A program made the translations under genes and the position numbers. Shown piece after piece: positions 1 to 11,270 of a stretch of 64,000 bases of DNA (positions are counted from its first letter, which is position 1; every line of letters begins with the position of its first letter). The stretch is from positions 404,417 to 468,416 of the forward strand of contig JAPTJF010000006.1 in NCBI GenBank assembly GCA_029339195.1, given 5' to 3'. The notes beneath the pieces were generated by a model. That model searched no databases and was not told where the DNA came from. It saw only the letters and a list, made by a program, of their open reading frames with translations. Origin of the DNA: Micractinium sp. NFX-FRZ (taxonomy: Eukaryota; Chlorophyta; Trebouxiophyceae; Chlorellales; Chlorellaceae).

Positions 1-292
1 GGAGTCATCTGGGCTGGCTGGCAGGGGCTGCTTGCCCCGCCACTCAAGCCCCCCGTGTACCCTGGCCGCTGCTTGATTCCCTGGCGCTTCCCTGCAGGCT
101 CCTGCGACACACAACCGCTTCCCGTCATGCATGGCTCACCCCTCCTGTGCCTGCCCCCCTCCCTGCAGGCTCCCACGACAACATCGTGCAGCTCTCATGG
201 CTGTGCTGCTGATCTCTTCTAGCGCTGCTTGGCCCCGCAATTCCCGCTGTCTCCACGGCCCACCCTGCCCCTGCTCACTCCGCCCCCTGCAG

Positions 293-3200
293 GCTCCCAC
301 GACAACATTGTGCAGCTGCGGGGCCTGTGCTCCCACGGGCCCGACCTCTACTTAGTCATGGAGCTCTGCCCACGGTGGGGCGGGCGGTGCCGGGGTGGCC
401 GGGCTGCTGCAAGCAGAGCCTGTGTGGGGTACAGCCTGGGTGCGGGGCGCTGGGCGGCGGCGGCTGTGACAACTGCAGTGGATGGCACGGCAGGACGAGC
501 ATGCCCCTGTTTGGTGCACAAAAGCATGCATTGTTGGCCTTTGCTTAATCGTTGTTCGCTATCAATCGCACCACCCACCGCAGGGGCACCCTGGATGTTT
601 TGATCCACAAGGGCCACCTGCACCTGCAGCAGGGGGCAGGCACCGGCGCTTCTGGCGCTGCTGGGATGGCAGCCGGCGGCGCAGGGCTGGGCCACCGGCT
701 CGACCCACTCAAGCTGCTGCCCATCGTGCGCAGGTGCGCCTCAGGCCTGCATGCCTTCAGCCTTGCGTTCCGGCCGTGCCTTCGTACCTACCATGCCCCG
801 CTGACGCTGCCGCCTGCAGCTGGGGGCGCCCTGCTGCCTCACTGTGCTTCGCCCTGCCTGCTGCCCTGCCTGCCGCCGCGCCCACGCTACAGAACCCGCA
901 CCTCCCTTACTCCCCCTTCCCCCACCCCACCCGCCTGCAGCGTGGCGCGCGGCATGCTGCACCTGCACACCCGCAAGCCGGCCGTGTTCCACCGGGACCT
1001 CAAGCCCGGCAACCTGTTCCTGGGTGAGGGCACAGGACATTAAGGCTACACATCTGTCTCTGGGATGGTTTTATGGGTTCAGGGCACCTGAGGGAGCACA
1101 CTACAGGCTAGTCGAGACATGCCGATTTGCCGTACAGGGTCAGAGTTGGGGGGTGTCCGGGCAACCCGTTCCTGGGTGAGGGCACAGGGCACAGGACATT
1201 GGACACACCTGTCGGTGATACAAGGAACAAGGTTGTAGGGGTTTCAGGGCAACCTGTTCCTGGGTGAGGGGGCACAGTGGGGCTATTAGTCTAGACACGC
1301 GTCTCGCTGCGAAAGGATCAGGGTTTGGGGGGTGCAGGGACACCTGCCCCTGGCTGACGGCACTAGGCCACACTTCGCGTGCAAAGAGAGGGGCCAGGGC
1401 ACCGCAGGGCACCGTGCAGGCCTCACTGTCAGCCGACCCCCTGTCCTCTGTTTCACGCACAACCTAAGGGGTCACATCCACGCCAACCTTGAACCACACG
1501 GATTGCCAGCCCCAGGACGGGCACGCAATCATGAGCCTGCTATGCTCCGACCTGTACTACAGGGAGTCAAAAAGAGTCCGCCCCTTCCCACCCCCTCGTC
1601 CACCCTGCAGGCCACGGCGGGGTGGTCAAGGTGGGCGACTTTGGGATGAGCCGGTACGCCGAGTCGTGGCGGCGGGAGGCGGGGGACGGCATGCTGGAGC
1701 GCACACTCACGCCAGGTGGGAGAGAGAGGCAGGTGGTTGGGGGTTTGGGGAACGTGGTCGCCAGCAGCGGGTCCTTGCAGGCTCGCTCAAAGCCGAGCCT
1801 GGGTTGCTGTGGACGCAAAGTGGTGGATGCGCTGGCTGCAGTGGCTTGAGTAGAACGTGCTGAAATGGGGGCTGTGCTGGCGGGGTGGGCCTTGCGTACT
1901 TGTCTTGGGCTGGGGAGGGCGAGTGGCAGAGGGCCCACCGTGGGGCTGCTGTCCTGGCCTGTGCAGGCGTGACTGGCACCGCCGCCTACTGTTCTGCCCT
2001 GGGCTGCTTGGGCATGCACCCCAACGAATTTCAAACCCAAAACGGTGCCGCAATGTTGATGTGTGCAGGCGTGATCGGCACCGCCGCCTACTCTGCCCCC
2101 GAGCTGCTCAACCCGGACACCCCCACCGACAGCGAGCGGCCGCCGTCCCAGGAGGACGAGGAGCGGATCCTAAAGGCAGATGTGAGCATAAGGGTGTAGG
2201 TTTGGGTGGGACTGCTACCATGATGAGGAGGAGGGCAGCGGAAGGGAAGGGCGGGCCCAGCAGCAGAAGGCGGAAGAGTGGCTGAGGGCCAGGTGCTGAG
2301 CGGCGGCCCTCATGTGAGAGGGCCTCAGGTGAGAGGAAGAGGAGCGCCACCTGGAGACAGACGTGGGGAGGGGGCTGATCAGGGGTGCAGAGCGCAAGGG
2401 AGGCGCCAGCTGCGGTCGGCGCATGAAGGGATGTGTCTGCTTGCACCTGGCTTTCCCTGCACGCCCTGGGCCGGCCCACTCAATTGCCCCCCGCCGTCCC
2501 GCCTGCCTACCTGCCCACCCACCAATCCCCGCCCCTCGCTGTGCCCTTGCACCTTGCGCAGGTGTATGCGTTTGGTGTGACGCTGTGGGAGATTTTGGAG
2601 CGCAAGCGGCCCTTTGGGGGCATGGATGGTTTCCAGGCAAGACAGGGAGGGGGTGGGGTGGGCTGCCCGCGGGTGTTCCTGGGTAGCTGGGTGTAGCCCA
2701 GCACCCTCCAAACCTCCCCTCAGTCAGATGAACTGTCGGAAGGGGGAGGACCCTGAGGCCGCTGGCGCATGAGCCGACACACATCCACCTGCCTTTGAAT
2801 CTTGCGTTCTCCCTGCCCCTCCACCCTTTAAGTGTGTATCGCTGCATCCAGACGCACCTCACCCTGACCTCAGCGCTGTGGGGCTCCCAGGGTCCTGCCT
2901 ACCAACTGGCCCCAGCTGCCGCTTCCTGCCTGCTGCTGCAGATCCAGGCACAATGGCTACCTTGAACCCCCTCCAACTCTACCCAAAGGCTCCTCCCAAG
3001 GTTTCTAATCGCCTCCTGCTGTCTCCTCCCGCCTGCCCCTGCAGATCCAGATGCAACGGTCACCTTGCCCCCCAACTCAACCAGGCCCTCTCCCGTGCTG
3101 ATCGCCTCTCGCCGCCCGCTCCCGCCTGCCCCTGCAGATCCCCAACTCAACCAGGCCCTGTCCCGTGCTGACTGCGTCCCGCCGCCCGCTCCCGCCTGCC

Positions 3201-3759
3201 CCTGCAGATCCAGACGCAGTGGTATTTGGAGCCCAACTCGATGAGGCTCCCCCGCCCCACCGTGCCCGACAGCGCCCCGCCCGCAGCCCGCCTGATCCTG
3301 GAAACCCTCGCGGTGAGCGCCTGCAGCCACGTGCTGGTCTGTGTATGGTGGGTGCGGGCTGCACACTTTCAGGCTGTTGACGTGCTCTGGTCCTGGTAAC
3401 CTTGGCGCTGAGTGGGGCCGTCATGTTGTTGTTGCTGCTGCTGGCGGTAACTTATGTGTTGAGTTGGACCGCTTGAGGAGGGGGCCTTTCAGGACTCATG
3501 TAAACACTCAAACCATGAACTCTGCCTTGATCCTCCCCACGTGCAGGGCTTGGTGGAGAGCTGCACAAGGTGGGACCCCGATGCCCGCCCCACCTTCCAG
3601 GACGTGCTGGCCACGCTACGCAGCTGCACCGTGCCTGGCGCCGCCGCCGCCGCCGCCGCTGCTGCTGCCGCTAGCGCTGCGGTCGGTGCATCCAGCGCTA
3701 GTGCAAGCACCGGCAGGGAGGCAGCGGCGCCGCCCACCCCGCTAGTGGTGCCCTTCTGA
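293..3759 (+). CDS. Serine/threonine protein kinase, TKL/Raf-like, 5' end outside window
   Basis: C-terminal part of a eukaryotic protein kinase that phosphorylates Ser/Thr or Tyr of unknown substrates. Exons that join in one frame: 293-374, 584-733, 941-1023, 1611-1715, 2069-2181, 2562-2636, 3208-3312, 3547-3759 (307 codons plus stop). Visible motifs in order: hinge LVMELCP, catalytic loop HRDLKPGN, DFG in VGDFGMSR, activation-segment end YSAPELL, the helix-F segment VYAFGVTLWEILE, and a final WDPDARPTF, which is typical of the tyrosine-kinase-like group. The nucleotide-binding loop and the VAIK lysine must lie upstream of base 1. A 31-residue acidic and Pro-rich insert follows the APE motif. 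The tail is poly-Ala. The intron after 2636 starts with GCAAG, so it is probably a GC-AG intron. Several introns carry copies of neighbouring exon edges. Family assignment is firm; substrate and pathway cannot be read from the sequence. Confidence 0.85.
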
Positions 3760-4660
3760 TCCCACCCCACATCTTGATGCCAATCCTCCAGGGGCCCCGA
3801 CGCGAGTGCCGTGACTGAATGCATTTCCATTTGTCTGACATACCATTGCAGTACCACTTTTCAACACCCCCATTACCCATACATCCGTTGCTCCCCTGTC
3901 CGTCCCTGCTACTCCGGTCCCCTCCCCATGCGCTCGCCCCGCCCACAGTTTTGGTCGCCGTGCACGGGCACTGGCACCCAGGGGCGCGCTGCCTCTCTCC
4001 CATTGCCTCCTTTCCCCACGTGAACTCATGACCAAGTATCAAATCAAACCAAGATCTGCACCACATGTTACCCCAGCCCCTCTCCTGCACCATTGCTGAT
4101 CACTGGTTTGCCTGCGCTCAATACCAGGGAGCGCTCCACCCCGCCGCCGCTGTAAGATGAGGCACCTGCCGGCGCTGCTGCCATGAGGCCTTGGATCGGT
4201 GTACCATGGCCGCAAGCGCAAGGCATGCACCTTATATGCCCTGCCTGCACTGCCGCCCCAGGCCTACAGAAGCCTGTCACAGCGGCTGAGTGCCTTGTGA
4301 CGCGGGCGGCTGCTGGGAACATTCCCCCCACCCAACTGGCGGGCAGGGAGCGGCTTGGGGCACAGGAGGGCAGCTGGGTGTGCTTTGCACTAGCTATACT
4401 CGCAAGTTTGCTGCCAAACCTCTCCTGAACGCTAGCCGGGGGGGCCTGCATGCCCAGGGGTGGCCAGGCAGCACCTGCTGACAGGACTTGAGCCGCACCG
4501 CAGCAATTCCACCGCGGGCACCGGGTCTGATGGCTGCCCGGGGGTGACCAGCCTGCGGGCTGTCCCAGCCTGCGTGGCATGCCCTTCTGCTGCGTGTGTC
4601 TGATCGGAAGCTGGGCAGCCGGCCAGCTACGAAGGAAGCTCGCCGGAGGGCCGGACGGTT
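3760..4660. other. 3' UTR and intergenic, no gene seen
   Basis: About 900 bp after the kinase stop. I see no conserved protein, no RNA gene and no clear TGTAA motif close to the stop. Open frames on both strands here are low-complexity Pro/Ala/Arg products of the high GC content. Confidence 0.5.
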
Positions 4661-5463
4661 CCCATGGACGGCTGCCCTCCGGAACAAGTGGTCAGTGCTG
4701 TGAGGGCCACCCCTGCATGCCACCGTTGGTGTGAAGATTTGAATTACCACTTACAGTGGAGGCATGTCTGGAGGCGTCGCGTCTCCCCGCTGCAGAACCT
4801 GCACGAGGTGGACGAAGCATGTCACATGATCAATGCTGAGCTGGCAACTTTGGCGGGGTGGCCTGCTGGTCTCAACGCCCGGAAGTTGCTTCATGACTAC
4901 ATTTCATGAGGTCTGGGGTTGGGGACGGATGAGCGTGGTGTCGTGCGCACGACCGACGTGGCACGGCTGTAGCACAGGCTGTCATACAGGACCAAGAACG
5001 AAGGGGGGCTCGCATGGCACTGCGCTGCAAACACCAGCTGGATACACGGCGGAGAGGCGCTGCGGCAACTGCTGATCGGCCCGCTGGGACATGGCCAAAC
5101 GCCGCTGAGGAGAGATGGCGTCCCCAGTTAGCACTGAGGGCTGGCCGCAGGCTCCTAGCGAGGGTTACCCACTTGGAGGGCTGCAGAGTGAGTGGGACCG
5201 TTCGGGCACATTGCTACTCTCCGGCCAGTCATGGCACAGAGCGGCGGTCTCTGCAGAGCTGCTGCGGCTGCAATCGGAAGTCGGAAGTGTAGCCGTGGCG
5301 GGCGGGAGGGATCGGATGTCCATCCGCCCCAGCCAAGCAGAGGGTAGGCAGCCAGCGCAGGTGACGGCGGGAAGCCCCGCCGGGCGGCGATGGGCCCCTT
5401 GCGCGGCGCTGCGGTTCTGCCCACTCCTGCGTGTAACGAACATGCTCACGTGCATCTACACTC

Positions 5464-6434
5464 ATGTGCAGGGCTGACAGAGTCCATGAGGGCCAGCCTG
5501 ACTCACTGGAACGCATGCGGGGTCAGGGACGAGAGGTGCATCACATGTGCCTCTATCACTCGGTGAGCCCTGCCGCCTGCCGGCCAGGCATTACCTGCCT
5601 GCTAGCTGCCGGCCTGCCTGCCTGCCTGCCTGCCTGCTGCCTGCAGGGAGGAGGAATGCACGCACCATGCCACCCTGCATCCGCTGTTGGCCGGCCCATT
5701 GTGCAGCATGTACTCTCACCCGAGGCTCTGTGTCTTCAATTTGAACGCAGGTTGCGTGAGGCCTTGCAGCAGCACCAGCAGCGGCGGCGCAGGCAGCTCC
5801 AGCAGCAGCAGCAGCAGCAGTCAGGGGCGGCGGTGCAGCCAGCGGTGCACCCACCCTCCCCAGAGCAGCGTTCCCTCCAGCCCCCCCGGCAGTGGCGGCA
5901 GCAGCACCCAGGGGACCTGCAGGGGCAGCGGCGGCGGGCAGCGCCGGCGCACACGTGCAGCCTGCGCCAGGGGCAGGCAGAGGCGCGGAACCCGCAGCTG
6001 CTGCAGTGGCCTCTGATGCGAGCTGAGGCGGTGATGCAGCAGGCGCAGGAGGAGGCGCGGCAGGCGCAGCAGGCGGCTGCGCAGCTGCTGCCTTCGGCAC
6101 ATAATGAGGCGGGTAGCCCGGCCGACTCTCCGCACCCGCAGCTGCGCCAGTGCCTGCTGGAGGGCAGGCGCCACTCTCTTGACCTCCCCACACCTCCCCA
6201 GAACTCGGCCTCCTCCCAGCAGCAGCAGCAGCTCAGCAAGCTTCTACGGCAGCAGGCGCAGGAGCAGGCGGGGCGGGAAGTGGAGGCGGAGGGTTCCGAG
6301 GGAACGGAGGAGGGGTGGCCGGGGCAGCAGGCGTCTCAGGGGCGGCAGGAGGAGCGACTACCACAGCAGGCTCAGCAGGCGGAGCGGCAGCTCGGCGAGG
6401 CGAGGCAGCTGCAAGAGGAGGAGGCTGTGCTGCT

Positions 6435-6468
<34 letters not shown>

Positions 6469-7332
6469 GAGCACATGGTTCCCCCTGAGTTGCGGCGGCA
6501 GTCACCAGCACAGCAGGCACGGCAGGCAGTTGAGCAGTTTGGGCAGCACTTGCCAGTGGCGCCACTGCTGGCTGGGGAGGAGCAGCTGGAGGGGAAGCAA
6601 GCAAGCGGCACGCAGAAAGCAGCGGCGCTGGTGCAGCAACAAGAGGCAGCCAAGGCTTTTGACCGGCAGGCAGGCACACACCTCTCTCCCTCCCCTCGGG
6701 CGTGTAAGAGCCTTGCCGCCGAGGGCACGAGGGAGCAGCAGCAGCAGCAGCAGCAGCAGCCGGCAGTGCCACAGCTGCCTGGGCAGTGCTTGGTGGTACC
6801 GCCGCTCGTGCTGCGCAGCCCCTCGCAGCCTCAGCTGCACTCGCCGCCGCAGCCGCCCGCCACCGGCACGCTGCACCGCCTGCTGGCTCCCTCATCTCCA
6901 GATCAGCCGCTGAAGCCGTGCCCGCGCTTGCCACCGCCAGCCGGGCCCAGCCAAGATCCGGAGCAGCGGCTGCAGCGGCAGGGGCTGGAGCAGCAGCAGA
7001 GCCAGCAGATGCCTGGACCTGGCAGCTGGGGCCGTAAGCGGAAGGCCAGCCCCAGCCCGGCGACCACCGATGATGGCAACGGTGGTGGGCGGGCTGAGGC
7101 GGCGCTGCGCGCGCCCTGGCTGGCCCGCCCCCAGCCGCTGCGCCTTGCAGCGCCGCCGCGCCCTGGCGGCGACTCTGCTTTCCTCCCCTTTTGCGAGCAG
7201 CAGGAGAAGCTGGCGCGGCTGCTGAACCCTGGTTGGGAGAAGCAGCGGAGGGAGGCGTTGGTGCAGAGTGCCCTGCTGCGCCTGGCTTCCCTGCGCCACC
7301 GGCAGCGGTCGGAGGCAGCCGGGCTGCAGTGA
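5464..7332 (+). CDS. Gln-rich low-complexity protein, function unknown
   Basis: A long open frame (622 codons) ending in TGA at 7330-7332. From about 5757 the composition is protein-like: poly-Gln runs near 5801-5820, 6220-6231, 6434-6466 and 6735-6762, Gln/Ala/Glu-rich segments likely to form coiled coil, a Pro/Ser/Gln-rich middle, a basic GRKRKASPSP patch near residue 522 that could be a nuclear localisation signal, and a C-terminal helical, basic stretch with repeated Leu-Ala-Arg. No catalytic domain is visible; it resembles a transcription co-regulator or RNA-binding scaffold in composition only. The 5' end is uncertain: a GT...CTGCAG intron candidate lies at 5562-5646, and open stretches at 4664-4909 and 5115-5360 could be earlier exons. 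The CAG repeats keep the reverse strand open too, so strand choice rests on the helical C-terminus and codon pattern. Confidence 0.5.
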
Positions 7333-7918
7333 CAAGCGCTCCTCCTGCGTAGCAATTTGCCTCCTTCCTTGCACCTCCCCCACACCATCCTCACGCCCTG
7401 CCCAGCCTCCCAGGCGCCGCGCGTTGACATAACTTTGTGTCTTTTTAAAACGAAACCCCTGCTTTTCATATCCCCACTGGTTCGACCGTATGGGGTATTA
7501 TTGTCTCTCAGTAAGCACGTAAGCACTGGCTTGTTCTTGTCCTACCCGCCGTTGCATGGCCTGTCTTCCTGCACCTTTACCGACTTGCACCACCCTAAAC
7601 CAACAAGACCTCCCCTTCCCCTGAACCGCCCACCCAACCCCCTCACCCCCCTCGATTTTGTGGCGTAGCTAACATCTCGGCAGTACCTTCCTATTATGAC
7701 TTTTGCAGCCCAAAGAATGTGCAATTATGGGCGTATACACATACTGTGGCCCTGGAGGGCTTATTGGTGTAGTGGCAAAGTTAAGCGGCTTTGAATGCCG
7801 CCAATTAGGTGGCGGCAGCACCGCCACCTCAGCGCCGCCCAGACCCTGGCGCGTGGACGCCTCACCGTCGCTGCTGTCTGCCTGCGATCACCAGCAAGTT
7901 CTCTGTTCCGCCGTCGCC

Positions 7919-10137
7919 ATGCGGGCATCCGCTCGCATTCTCAAGGGGATCGCAGCAGCGGAGGGCTTGGTGTGCAGAACCTTTGGGGTTGCGGCGTCTG
8001 GCGGACCTAGCAACGGCTGTCGCAGCCTGCTGACGCTGCGAGCGCCCGCTGCCGCCACCGTCGCAGCACACGGCACAGCGGCGGCGGCGGGGGCGGCAGC
8101 AGCAGCAGCAGCAGCGGCAGCAGCCCGAACTGCCCAGTGCGCCGGCGGCCTGTCTGCCGCATCCTACGCCACTGCTGCCGGACCATGGCGGTCAGTGGCC
8201 ACGGCAGCGGCAGCGGCGGCAAAGTCGTCAGCTGCGACCGCGGCTGCGGCGGGAGCGGCGGCGCCCTTTGGGCAGCAGGCACGGGGTTTTGCCCGCTTCC
8301 TGCAGTTCCCTCAGCGGCTGAGTGGTGGAGGCGGCGGCGGCGGCTGGGGCGGCATGCTGTCGGATCCAGACAAGGTTCTGAAGGGGCTGATAGGCGCCAA
8401 CCTGGCGGGCTTCCTCCTCTGGAGGTTGAGCCCTACAGAGGTGCGGTGGGCAGCCGCCGTTGCTGCCGCCGCCGCCGTGGGGGCTGCCCGCCCGCCGCTC
8501 GTGCTCCCTCCTGCCAGCTGCTTGCTGCCGCATGCTTTGGTCCGGTGGCCGTTCACCTACCAGTGCCCTGGCAGGCCTAGCATGCAAAGCATGGCTTCTG
8601 CCGCCCGAGAGCGCGCTGTGGTCGAGTGCTGCTGTGTGGGAGGCAGCTCGCCAATGACCGACCATCTCCTCCGTGCCGCTTGCCTGGTGCTTAACCACAC
8701 CTGCCTGGCCACCATGCCGCCCTGTGCTGCCATCCCAGGTCCCGCCCAACCACGCCCCTGCCCGCCCCACTTTTGCCCCGCCCCCCACAGATGCACACGC
8801 ACGCGACGGTCAGCATCGAGGGCCTGCGGGCGGGGCGGGTGTGGACGGTGCTCACAGCTGCCTTCTCCCACCAGGAGTTCATGCACCTGGCTGCTAACAT
8901 GATTGGTAAGCCTGTGCGGGCAGGCGGGCAGCGCTGCCCAGCCAGTTGCCGCCCAGGGGGGGCCTGCCCAGCAGTCCGGCAGTCCACAGCTGTGTGCTTA
9001 CCCTCCCCTCGGTGCCTTCCTTTCCCCTTGGAGCGCAGGCCTGTACTTCTTTGGCAGGGATGTGGGCCGGCTGTTTGGGGGAAAGTGGGTGAGGCAGGGT
9101 GCCGGGCGCCACAGCGGGGGGGTGTAGAGGGCTTCATGCTGGCAGCTGCGCTCGTGGGCAGCTGCTCCCTGTGCTCCATCCCCAGCCGCATGCTCTGTGC
9201 CTACCACATTGCCCGCCTCCCGCTGCCTTCCCCCCAGCTCATGCTTGACAGACCTGCCTGCCCCGCCCTACCCTGCCCTGCCCTGCCCCGCCCTGTCTCA
9301 CCCCTTGCTCTGTGCACAGCAGCTGGCTTACCAGCTTGCAGGCAGCGCTCAAATCATGCTGTGCCTGGCACCAGCACCAAGCTCCCTCACTGTTCACCAC
9401 CTCAATCCCTCGCAGCTGCTGGCTCTCTACCTGGCGGGCGGCGCTGTGGGCAGCCTCGCACACTGCGGGTGGTACTACTACCAGGCCTGCAAGACGGGGG
9501 AGGGCCGGTTTGGGCGCACCCGCTGGTTTGGGTTCACCCCCTCGGCGCTGGGCGCCAGCGCGGCGGTCAACGCCATCACCGTCCTCGACATCTGCCTCTT
9601 CCCTGCCCGCACCATCCTGCTCTACGGTGGGGGGCATGGGTGGGTGCAGTGTGTGGGTTCAAGCGGGGCAGCTGGTGAACGGAGCAGGATCCCACCCCCT
9701 GCCCGGGAACACCCATTCTGCATGAGGTCTGGACCGCCTCCCCCCGCCCCCACCCCCTGCTGTCCTGCTGGACAACACGGTCCCTGTTCCACGATGCACC
9801 AGCACAATCGCACTCTCCACTCTGCCCCTGTTTCAGAGTCTCAGGTCTCTTCCTGCAGGCATTCATCCCCGCTGCCGGCCGCCCTGCTGTGCACGCTGTG
9901 GCGCCATGTCCCGTCCACTAACCACCCCCCCAACCCCACACGCCCTTGGCCTTTGGCCCCCCAACCCCATTCCTCCTGTGGGCTGCAGGCATCATCCCCA
10001 TGCCTGCCGCCCTGCTGGGCGCGCTGTGGTTGTTCCAGGACATTTCGGGCACCATGGAGGGGCGGGGGCACATTGCGCACGCGGGGCACCTGGGCGGCGC
10101 AGCCACCGGCCTCGCCTTCTTCCTCCTATTCAAGTGA
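7919..10137 (+). CDS. Rhomboid intramembrane serine protease, mitochondrial PARL/RBL12-like
   Basis: Membrane protease that cleaves transmembrane helices, probably in the mitochondrial inner membrane. Exons: 7919-8440, 8791-8905, 9039-9088, 9416-9626, 9989-10137, joining in frame to 348 aa. The first 125 or so residues are Ala/Arg-rich with almost no acidic residues, fitting a mitochondrial presequence (start MRASARILKG). Then come MLSDPDKVLKGLIGANLAGF (first helix), the rhomboid segment VWTVLTAAFSHQEFMHLAAN, LYFFGRDVGRLFG, the catalytic serine in GFTPSALGASAAVNAI (Ser in GAS) and the catalytic histidine in IAHAGHLGGAATG. PARL-type proteins in plants also have GASAAV rather than GASG. The introns contain partial copies of the exon 5 and possibly exon 4 acceptor regions. 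Length and motif order match the family; substrates are unknown. Confidence 0.86.
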
Positions 10138-11270
10138 GCTGAGCAACCCGCGTGGGTGTCTGGCTGCCTGCACCACGTGGTTTCAGTTGAACTGTGCGAT
10201 TTGTCGGTGTGCACTCACTGCTCCCTTGCCTGGGTTCCAGTTTGAAGCAGCAGTGTGCCCCTCCCTGCTTGTCGAGTGAAGAACACTGCCGTTCTTCTTG
10301 CTGTTCAAGCGAGGTTTGCGGCAGACGCGGGGCATGAGGAGTGCCAGCCACTGCCAGGCGTTGTGCGGCGCGCGTCCTTATGTGCAGGCCTTTGGGTGCA
10401 AGCCTTGCGGGTGAGTCTCAGCTGCTGGTCCTGTGCACTGTATGGCAACCCGTTGCCTGTGCCCTGCCACCTGCCTGCAGGCGAGGCGTGATCCGCCCGC
10501 GCGGCTGGTACTGAGGCGCCTTCGGCGGCTTGACTGGTCGGCGGGACGCGCGGCTGCGCAGCGGCAGCACCGCTGCACAGCCAGCCGTGTTGCAGCATCG
10601 GCTGTGCTCTTTTGTCAGCACGTTTTGCAGGCGCCTGCCTCCGTGCCTGGCGGCAGCTGGCGCCTGGCCGTGCATGTTGCGGGGCGTCCACGTCTCGCTG
10701 CCACGCACTTTGCCCTCGAACAAGTGTGCTGTTCTGATGTCCGACCTGTGTTGTGGACTCACCAATCAGATGACTGGCTCGACTACAGACACAATGCGGG
10801 TGTGGAGCTGTCGAGGCGTTGCGGGCTTGACAGCCACAAGTGAGTAGCCACGACCAGAGCCAGTTCCTCCAGTTAGCTGAGCAGCTGAAACTCTAGGCTG
10901 CTTGGCACGAGTTACGTGAATGGGCTCAACTGGGGTCCGTCAGTCATGAATGGCATGCCCAGGGGACACAGCCGGCGGCGGCTGGCGCCAACTGGCGGCG
11001 CCACGCTGGCGTCGGTGCATCTCGGGTTGGCGATCACCCAGCCCCGGACCGGCGCGCCATTGTGCATCTGGCATTGTGGCTGTCAGCCACCTGCTTGTCA
11101 CATTTAGTGACGCTTCAACGAACAGCTTTGCGTCTGGGGATGCCGTCCAACGCGGTGGAACCGCGGCCTGCGGTTCAGCGCGGCAAAGGCAAGTCCCCAG
11201 CCATGGAATCACGCTTCCGGTACTATACTGGCCCTGCGACAGGCAGCAGAGGCGCTCAAGCTCACATCCC
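10138..11270. other. Intergenic region between rhomboid and glycosyltransferase genes
   Basis: 3' UTR of the rhomboid gene plus the upstream region of the next gene. At 10289-10312 there is a short near-copy of the rhomboid terminal exon end (cttctt..ctgttcaag). No coding exon or RNA gene could be supported. Open frames here have no recognisable domain. Confidence 0.45.

Noticed and set aside
5591..7526. Long minus-strand open frames (up to 233 codons) opposite the Gln-rich gene
   Set aside because: CAG/CTG repeats keep both strands open. The minus-strand products are pure Ala/Leu/Cys/Pro repeats without helical or domain pattern.
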